Source: Gemmatimonadota bacterium (GTDB lineage Bacteria; Latescibacterota; UBA2968; UBA8231). Taken from it: a stretch of 18,691 bases of DNA. Shown piece by piece: positions 15,614 to 18,691 of the stretch; the first letter of the stretch is position 1; each line of letters begins with the position of its first letter. The position numbers and the translations under genes were made by a program. The notes beneath the pieces are model-generated. The model did not search any database. It saw nothing but the letters and a program-made list of their open reading frames with translations, and was not told the DNA's origin. The stretch is taken from assembly GCA_002712305.1 (NCBI GenBank), contig PATE01000138.1:1-18691 (forward strand), written 5' to 3'.

Positions 15614-16525
15614 ATGAAAACGAGAGAACTCGGTCGCCAGGGACCGGAGGTCTCCGTCATCGGACTGGGGGCGTGGCCCATCGGCGGGGGGATGGGTGTC
15701 GTAGACGCGGCGGTGGCGATCTCTACAGTTCGTTCAGCCATCGATGCGGGCATCACACTACTGGACACGGCCCAGGCTTACCGCACGAGCGAATCCACGC
15801 TGGGCAGGGCCTTGGGCGATGGATATCGGGATCGGTGCTTTCTCGCCACCAAGGTCAGTTCTGATTACTCACCCACGGGGATCAGGACGGCCATGGACAA
15901 CAGCCTGCGCGCCCTTGGTGTTGACCACGTGGACCTCTATCAGGTTCACAGCTGGCGTGCAGATGTCTATCCCATCGAATCAACGATGGAGACGATGGCC
16001 CGACTGCAGGAGGAGGGGAAGACACGGTTCATCGGCGTGTCCAACTTCAACGCCGAACAGATGAGCCAGGCCTACGGCGTGGCACCCTTCCACTCGAGCC
16101 AGCCTCGCTACAACATGATCGACCGACACATCGAACCCACGGATCTACCATTCTGCGAACAGCGTGGAATCGGAAATCTCGTCCACAGTCCTCTCGCCAA
16201 AGGACTGCTCACGGGCAAGTATCGAGCAGATCACGTGTTTCCTGACGAGGACGAGAGATCCGGGTTCCCGCGTTTTCAAGGCAAACAGTTTGCGGCCTAC
16301 ATGCAGCTGGGTGACCGACTCCGAGAGGTGGCCCACGACGTGGGGTGCACGATGGTCCAGCTTGCGATCGCCTGGTGCCTCCGGCAACCAGCCGTCAACT
16401 GCGTTCTCGTCGGCGCGAAGAGTCCATCTCAGGTCGCTGACTATGTCCCCGCCGCCGACATCGAGTTGTCAGCCGACGAGTTGGCGCGCCTCGATCAGAT
16501 CCTCGCCGGTGCGCCCGTCGATTGA
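15614..16525 (+). CDS. Aldo/keto reductase
   Basis: The 303-residue NADPH-type aldo/keto reductase has the full catalytic tetrad: D51 and Y56 (DTAQAY), K80 (FLATK) and H112 (QVHSW). The IGVSNF and SPLAKGLLTGKY elements shape the cofactor site. It reduces aldehydes or ketones, or oxidises sugars, in the cytoplasm; the substrate is unknown. A GAGGGG ribosome site is placed just before the ATG. The stop overlaps the next gene's ATG (TGATG at 16523-16527), so the two are translationally coupled and probably act on the same carbohydrate. It is divergent from the dehydrogenase-acetyltransferase gene, a common arrangement for sugar loci. Confidence 0.93.
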   Translation: MKTRELGRQGPEVSVIGLGAWPIGGGMGVVDAAVAISTVRSAIDAGITLLDTAQAYRTSESTLGRALGDGYRDRCFLATKVSSDYSPTGIRTAMDNSLRALGVDHVDLYQVHSWRADVYPIESTMETMARLQEEGKTRFIGVSNFNAEQMSQAYGVAPFHSSQPRYNMIDRHIEPTDLPFCEQRGIGNLVHSPLAKGLLTGKYRADHVFPDEDERSGFPRFQGKQFAAYMQLGDRLREVAHDVGCTMVQLAIAWCLRQPAVNCVLVGAKSPSQVADYVPAADIELSADELARLDQILAGAPVD

Positions 16526-17580
16526 TGGCGAAACGATCTGCTCAAACCCCTCTCCGCTGGCTTCGAGAGGCGGGCCCGCGCGTGGCCGGTTCGCGCGATC
16601 TGGATCGTTCCAAAGTGCAGGCACCGGGCATCGTCCGCGATCCGTCAGGTGGATACCGGCTCTTCTACACGGCGATCGGTTCCGACAGACCCTTCGAAGC
16701 CTGCCAGGGAAGTATCTTCAGCGCGTTTTCCAACGATGGACTGAACTTTGTTCCCGACGATGGGATTCGCGTGGCGCCCGATCCGGCGGTCCCAGACAGG
16801 TCTCTTCGCGTCCTCGCTCCCTCCGTCACACAGGTCGAAGACCGTCTGTGGCGAATGTATTTCGAGTCGCGAGGTCCGGCGGACCGGCCAACCCTCATCG
16901 GCAGTGCGCGGTCGACCGACCTGCTCGAATGGGAGGTGGAAGAGGGGGCACGTCTGGCGAGTGCCGAGGGTGTGGGTGGGCCTCGGTACGTGAGCCTCGG
17001 CGATGGGCGAGGTCGACTCTACTACTCTGAGTCGCACTTTGATGAGGGCGGACTGGCTGATGGGGAACGAATGTCTCAGAGCATCATCAGTGCCGTCACG
17101 ACCGATGGTCTGCACTTCGAACGCGAATCGGGTGATCGGATGCAGGATCGGTATTCGGAGCAGGAAGACGTGGGGATCACCGCGGCCGATGTCATGGTTC
17201 CAGCCAACGAGACCGAGCGTTGGTGGATGCTCTATTCCGCCTGGCAGGACGTACCCGCTGGCACGCAGAAACCACTTCACCCGAGCAACGACCCTCAGGC
17301 TGTTGATCGTGGCACAAGTGCCGATTTCGCCGTGGCGTCTATCGCCAGTGACATGGCCGGCTATCGATCGCGCATCTTCGCGGCCTCATCGGACGATGGG
17401 CTCTCGTGGACGCGCGAGGGTTGTGTCATCGAGGGTGAAGGGCATGAGCAGGCAGGAATCGACGCAGTCCATGCAGAGGATATGAGTGTGATCCGGCTCG
17501 ACGACGGGGGATACCGGATGTACTACGCGGCGTGCGATCGGGCAGGAAACTGGTGCATCGCGAGTGCGAAAACAGGATGA
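16525..17580 (+). CDS. Five-bladed beta-propeller glycoside hydrolase-like protein (GH43/32/130-like)
   Basis: This 351-residue protein has five propeller blades, each marked by an aromatic strand: YRLFYTA (44-50), WRMYFES (109-115), RLYYSES (164-170), WWMLYSAW (233-240) and YRMYYAA (330-336). SNDGLNF, STDLLEW, TTDGLHF and SSDDGLSW turns lie between. This is the fold of arabinanases, fructosidases and GH130 phosphorylases. I cannot identify the catalytic acids securely, and many relatives are uncharacterised, so the activity (hydrolysis, phosphorolysis or sugar binding) is open. There is no signal peptide. TTG at 16522 is in frame, but the ATG at 16525, which overlaps the aldo/keto reductase stop, is the better start. 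It converges with the oxygenase ending at 17670. Confidence 0.78.
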   Translation: MAKRSAQTPLRWLREAGPRVAGSRDLDRSKVQAPGIVRDPSGGYRLFYTAIGSDRPFEACQGSIFSAFSNDGLNFVPDDGIRVAPDPAVPDRSLRVLAPSVTQVEDRLWRMYFESRGPADRPTLIGSARSTDLLEWEVEEGARLASAEGVGGPRYVSLGDGRGRLYYSESHFDEGGLADGERMSQSIISAVTTDGLHFERESGDRMQDRYSEQEDVGITAADVMVPANETERWWMLYSAWQDVPAGTQKPLHPSNDPQAVDRGTSADFAVASIASDMAGYRSRIFAASSDDGLSWTREGCVIEGEGHEQAGIDAVHAEDMSVIRLDDGGYRMYYAACDRAGNWCIASAKTG

Positions 17581-17598
17581 CGATCGCCATGACAGAGG

Positions 17599-17623
17599 GG
17601 TGATCGGATGGATTCTGATCACC
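17599..17623. terminator. Inverted repeat in convergent gap, possible terminator
   Basis: GGTGATC and GATCACC (17599-17605 and 17617-17623) are perfect seven-base arms with an 11-base loop, in the 89-base gap between convergent genes. There is no T-tract, so any terminator role is weak or factor-dependent. Confidence 0.35.
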
Positions 17624-17669
17624 GTCTTCGTCATCTCACTCGACAAGACCTGGATCGTGCACTAACGCA

Positions 17670-18404
17670 TCAAGCTCCCACGGTTCTCGGTCGATGCTGT
17701 TGAGCACCGAGCAGCTGCTGCAGGAGCTCCGGCGGGTCCTCGACGTCGGACAGCTGAGCACCCATGTCTTCTTGAGGCAGGAACCAGGGCATGATGTACA
17801 TGCCTAGAAGACACGAACGGGGGTTCTTCGACCGATTCGGTCGAGCCGTATGCCACCAGGCGCCATCGGCAAACACCACCGAACCAGCCGTCCCTGTCAG
17901 AACCTTGCCGTCGTCACGCCATTGGTCTGTTGGCTGTTCCGGGGGATGTGCCTTCTTGTGTGAGCCCGGCACGACCCCGGTGGCACCATTCTCGTCGGTA
18001 AAGTCGTCGAGCATCCAGACTGTCTGGCCCGCCATCAGACCCTCGGGCCAGGGGGCTTGTTTCGACCAATAGGGATAGTCCACGTGCCAGCCGATCGATT
18101 CGTGACCCGGAAACACCGTATTGGCCGACCAGGACGAGCAGATGATGTCGGCGCCGAGCAACTGCTGCCATACATCGACGACAAACTGGTTGCACAACAG
18201 CTCTATGAACACCGGATGTTTGTTCACGAGCCGGCCGACGCGCTGAGATCCAGTGGCAGAGGTATCAGTTGTGGCCTCTTCTGCCAGCAGGCGGTTCAGC
18301 ACTTGGCGAGCCTGATCGATCGTCTGCTTGTCGATCAGATCAGGCACGACGCAGAATCCTTGTGTAGCGAGTTGCTGCTGAATGGTCTCTACACGGACGT
18401 CCAC
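17670..18404 (-). CDS. PhyH-type Fe/2OG dioxygenase
   Basis: The 244-residue protein has a complete PhyH iron site: WHVDYPYW with H107 and D109, distal H185 (WWHTARPN) and R196. The FTDENGATGVVPGSHK loop (135-150) matches family members close to ectoine-hydroxylase-like and natural-product oxygenases; the substrate is unknown. The open frame extends 47 codons further to a TTG at 18545, but that extension is rich in Arg, Ala and Glu with no domain. I chose the GTG at 18404, which has AGGAG (18414-18418) nine bases upstream and leads directly into the first helix, ETIQQQLATQGFCV. The start falls in the divergent gap with the 18560 ORF. It is a fifth oxygenase of the window, more than 13 kb from the others. 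Confidence 0.84.
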   Translation of the reverse strand: MDVRVETIQQQLATQGFCVVPDLIDKQTIDQARQVLNRLLAEEATTDTSATGSQRVGRLVNKHPVFIELLCNQFVVDVWQQLLGADIICSSWSANTVFPGHESIGWHVDYPYWSKQAPWPEGLMAGQTVWMLDDFTDENGATGVVPGSHKKAHPPEQPTDQWRDDGKVLTGTAGSVVFADGAWWHTARPNRSKNPRSCLLGMYIMPWFLPQEDMGAQLSDVEDPPELLQQLLGAQQHRPRTVGA

Positions 18405-18474
18405 TGGCGTTCTCTCCTGGCTGCGAGCGGCGGCTTGCGGCTCCGCGTCGCTCAATTCGATCGGCCTGGCCGAT

Positions 18475-18503
18475 TTGCCCCTTCGGGCCCGGGTTGATTT
18501 AAT
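18475..18503 (+). promoter_or_regulatory. Sigma70-type promoter for the 18560 ORF
   Basis: TTGCCC (18475-18480) and TTTAAT (18498-18503) are 17 bases apart, with CGGGCCCG palindromic sequence in the spacer. The predicted start is near 18510, 50 bases before the ATG at 18560. It lies upstream of the chosen GTG of the minus-strand oxygenase, which supports that start. Confidence 0.45.
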
Positions 18504-18559
18504 GTCGTGAGTTTTTCCATCGTCGCTGAAACCGAACCAATACAACGCAAGCTGAGAGT

Positions 18560-18691
18560 ATGGGCCTACCTACCGAAATGTCTACCGAACGGTCCGAATC
18601 GACGGCCATCCTCCATGCGCAGAACAAGATCCTGGAGGAGATCGCTCGCGGTCGACCTCTACAGGAGATCCTTGATTAGCTATGTCTCCAT
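18560..18691 (+). pseudogene. Sensor-type (pre-GAF) N-terminus with in-frame TAG, continues past window
   Basis: ATG at 18560 opens a 39-codon frame ending in TAG at 18677-18679. The peptide contains ILHAQNKILEEIARGRPLQEILD, written here by its parts: a coiled AQNKILEEIA segment and GRPLQEILD. This closely resembles the short helix that precedes GAF domains in sensor kinases and diguanylate cyclases (AQNRLLEMIAxGAPLxEVLDxLC type). After the TAG the same frame reads LCLH, which is where that motif would continue (LD-x-LCLLIE). So the gene probably runs on past the window, and one codon has become a stop; it may be a broken gene, a sequencing error or a readthrough site. The family recall is from memory, and the window ends too soon to see the GAF domain. 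A promoter-like sequence at 18475-18503 fits. The ribosome site is poor. Confidence 0.45.

Noticed and set aside
17600-17665. 21-codon hydrophobic frame (GTG start, IGWILITVFVISL core) as a possible membrane micropeptide
   Set aside because: It has no spaced ribosome site, overlaps the inverted repeat at 17599-17623, and short hydrophobic frames arise easily by chance.
18405-18545. N-terminal extension of the 17670 oxygenase to a TTG at 18545
   Set aside because: The 47 residues carry no domain, the start has no ribosome site, and GTG at 18404 has AGGAG at good spacing.

Overview
This GC-rich bacterial window carries about 14 genes and no rRNA, tRNA, transposase, phage or CRISPR sequence. 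It holds five Fe(II)/2-oxoglutarate oxygenases, an enolase-superfamily dehydratase, a Gfo/Idh/MocA dehydrogenase, a ceramidase-like hydrolase and a rhamnogalacturonan-lyase-like protein. The DNA topoisomerase I has Toprim_C repeats and a lysine tail instead of zinc fingers. By general knowledge, this content fits glycan- and sulfate-metabolising, uncultured-type marine or sponge-associated lineages (Latescibacterota, Poribacteria, Planctomycetes-like or SAR202-like). That placement is inference; no marker here fixes the phylum.

Layout. (1) Positions 1-4314 hold a 5'-truncated sulfotransferase followed by four Fe/2OG oxygenases, three on the plus strand and one on the minus strand. One has His-X-Gly where the others have His-X-Asp. 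This looks like a tailoring or catabolic oxygenation island of unknown substrate. (2) Positions 4383-11733 are a minus-strand run that starts with topA. It continues with a galactonate-dehydratase-like enzyme (9 nt gap), a xylose-isomerase-like TIM-barrel protein and a PcRGLX/YetA-like protein (4 nt overlap). None of the sugar enzymes has a signal peptide, so they probably process imported oligosaccharides or acidic sugars in the cytoplasm. (3) Positions 11973-13801 hold a ceramidase-like metallohydrolase and then a small secreted protein broken by an apparent one-base frameshift. (4) Positions 13842-17580 hold a dehydrogenase fused to a GNAT acetyltransferase, divergent from an aldo/keto reductase and a five-bladed beta-propeller glycosidase-like protein that overlap by one base. 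(5) Positions 17670-18691 hold a fifth oxygenase and, divergent from it, the start of a sensor-like protein that appears to be interrupted by an in-frame TAG.

In all five oxygenases the distal His and the 2-oxoglutarate-binding Arg are exactly 11 residues apart, which supports the assignments. Promoter-like sequences with a TTGCC-type -35 box precede topA, the 2858 oxygenase and the 18560 ORF. Starts were chosen by Shine-Dalgarno position and stop/start overlaps; several differ from the longest open frame. No gap between genes exceeds 300 bases.
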